From the NCBI RefSeq assembly GCF_002003265.1, contig NZ_CP019687.1:682001-746000 (forward strand): 64,000 bases of DNA, in the 5' to 3' direction. Source of the stretch: Paenibacillus larvae subsp. larvae. Lineage in GTDB: Bacteria > Bacillota > Bacilli > Paenibacillales > NBRC-103111. The notes below the pieces were generated by a model. The model had not been told where the DNA came from and ran no database searches. It saw only the letters and a program-made list of their open reading frames with translations. The translations under genes were made by a program, and so were the position numbers. Of the stretch, positions 62,997 to 64,000 are shown piece after piece; the first letter of the stretch is position 1; each line of letters starts with the position of its first letter.

Positions 62997-64000
62997 TTGC
63001 CCATTATTGAAGTTAAAGAGCTTACCAAGATTTTCGGACGTGATCCGAAAAGGGCTATACCTTTATTGGATAAAGGATGGAGCAAAGAAAAAATCTTTGA
63101 GGAAACTAGGCTCACTGTTGGCGTAAATCAGGCAAGTTTCTCGATTGAAGCCGGTGAGATTTTTGTTATTATGGGTCTTTCGGGGAGCGGGAAATCGACG
63201 CTCGTCCGGCTTTTGAACCGGCTCATTGAGCCTACATCCGGACAGGTACTTATTAACGGACAGGATATTGTCACATTAAGTCAGGAGAAGCTCAGGGAGG
63301 TTCGCCGCAAAAATATTAGCATGGTATTCCAGAATTTTGCTTTATTCCCGCACCGTACCGTGCTTGAAAATGTGGAACTGGGTATGGAAATTCAAGGGAT
63401 GCCTAAAAAAGAGCGCGAGGAGAAAGCACGAAAAGCTCTTGAACTTGTCGGCCTGAAGGGCCGTGAACATTCAAGGCCCCGTGAACTAAGCGGGGGTATG
63501 CAGCAAAGGGTCGGCATCGCCAGAGGCTTGGCGAATGATCCGGACGTTCTGCTTATGGATGAAGCATTCAGTGCACTTGACCCGCTTATTCGTAAGGAAA
63601 TGCAGGATGAGTTGATCGAGCTCCAATCCAAAATGAGGAAGACGATTGTATTCATTACACATGATCTGGATGAGGCACTGCGAATAGGTGACCGCATTGC
63701 GTTGATGAAAGATGGAGTAGTGGTACAGATTGGAACACCGGAAGAAATCATGACGAATCCGGCAAATGAATACGTGGAACGGTTCGTGGAAGATGTAGAT
63801 CTGTCCAAGGTGCTGACAGCCTCTCATGTCATGAAGAGACCTGAGACTATTACGCTGGAACGCGGACCTCGTGTTGCTCTTCAATTCATGAGAGATACGG
63901 GTGTATCGAACCTGTATGTAGTGGACTCGAGCAGAAAACTGTTGGGGGCTATTACAGCTGAAGATGCCATGAATGCTGTGAAAGAAGGCAAGAAGCTTAA
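62997..64000 (+). CDS. opuAA: Glycine betaine/proline ABC transporter ATPase (OpuAA/ProV), 3' end outside window
   Basis: 334 codons are visible and open at the right edge. Starts at TTG 62997 after AAAGGAG. Betaine-transporter ATPase with Walker A GLSGSGKSTL, signature LSGGMQQRVGIARGLA and Walker B VLLMDEAFSALD. The N-terminal extension (RDPKRAIPLLDKGWSKEKI) is typical of OpuAA/ProV. A CBS domain begins near residue 280 (VMKRPETITLERGPR), the osmo-sensing module of OpuA. It energises import of glycine betaine under osmotic stress. Confidence 0.93.
   Translation, partial: MPIIEVKELTKIFGRDPKRAIPLLDKGWSKEKIFEETRLTVGVNQASFSIEAGEIFVIMGLSGSGKSTLVRLLNRLIEPTSGQVLINGQDIVTLSQEKLREVRRKNISMVFQNFALFPHRTVLENVELGMEIQGMPKKEREEKARKALELVGLKGREHSRPRELSGGMQQRVGIARGLANDPDVLLMDEAFSALDPLIRKEMQDELIELQSKMRKTIVFITHDLDEALRIGDRIALMKDGVVVQIGTPEEIMTNPANEYVERFVEDVDLSKVLTASHVMKRPETITLERGPRVALQFMRDTGVSNLYVVDSSRKLLGAITAEDAMNAVKEGKKL

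Overview
The window reads as the chromosome of a spore-forming, low-to-moderate GC Firmicute of the Paenibacillus type. About 38 kb on the left and 11 kb on the right follow the gene order of the Bacillus/Paenibacillus dap-spoIIIE-ymf-pgsA-cinA-recA-rny-spoVS-miaB-ricA segment. An accessory island of about 14 kb between them carries IS256, IS630 and IS30 elements and a decayed anthrax/C2-type binary toxin locus. Together these best fit the honey-bee pathogen Paenibacillus larvae. That species call is inference from content, not from a database match.

Left core, 1-38.6 kb, nearly all on the + strand. (i) Deacetylase, M16 protease, dUTPase. (ii) spoVFA-spoVFB-asd-dapG-dapA: dipicolinate synthase plus the aspartate/lysine branch that feeds it, with a near-consensus SigK promoter in front; dapG is frameshifted. 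(iii) RNase J, tepA, ylzJ-like, spoIIIE/ftsK, sleB. (iv) The ymfF-H-I-J block, a lipoprotein, ymfK, rodZ, yajQ, rimO, pgsA, cinA, recA (LexA box), recX. (v) rny, ymdB (apparent ATT start), spoVS (SigH-like promoter), an M19 dipeptidase, korAB, pduL, miaB, ricA and a LytR-CpsA-Psr protein. A conserved ~87-nt element occurs in front of both rny and the LCP gene.

Accessory region, 38.8-53 kb. A stress protein and a Pmp3-like gene are followed by IS630 and IS30 remnants, a YjcZ-like microprotein and two IS256 copies, each with its own 9-bp target duplication. One IS256 copy interrupts an unrecognised 388-aa protein. Next come a C2II/PA-like toxin B component with at least five lesions and an A component. 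The A component joins a Vip2/C2I-like N-terminal region to a lethal-factor-like zinc protease and is split by an IS630 element. Removing the IS630 and one TA restores an open frame with all the LF-type catalytic residues. Behind the toxin lie phage-like WYL and winged-helix genes under an SOS-type promoter.

Right core, 53-64 kb: phosphate permease, M24 peptidase, a GDPD-like protein, an nnr gene with an internal deletion of its dehydratase domain, a broken small gene, a small coiled protein plus spoIIP behind a SigE-like promoter, an aldehyde dehydrogenase, a GbsR-type regulator and the start of an OpuA/ProV transporter operon cut by the window edge.

Many lesions are visible (dapG, the toxin genes, the oxidoreductase, the 58.3-kb gene, nnr, and a His-to-Gln change in RNase Y). 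The accessory ones fit pseudogenisation. Those in core genes (dapG, rny) could also be sequencing errors and should be checked against reads.
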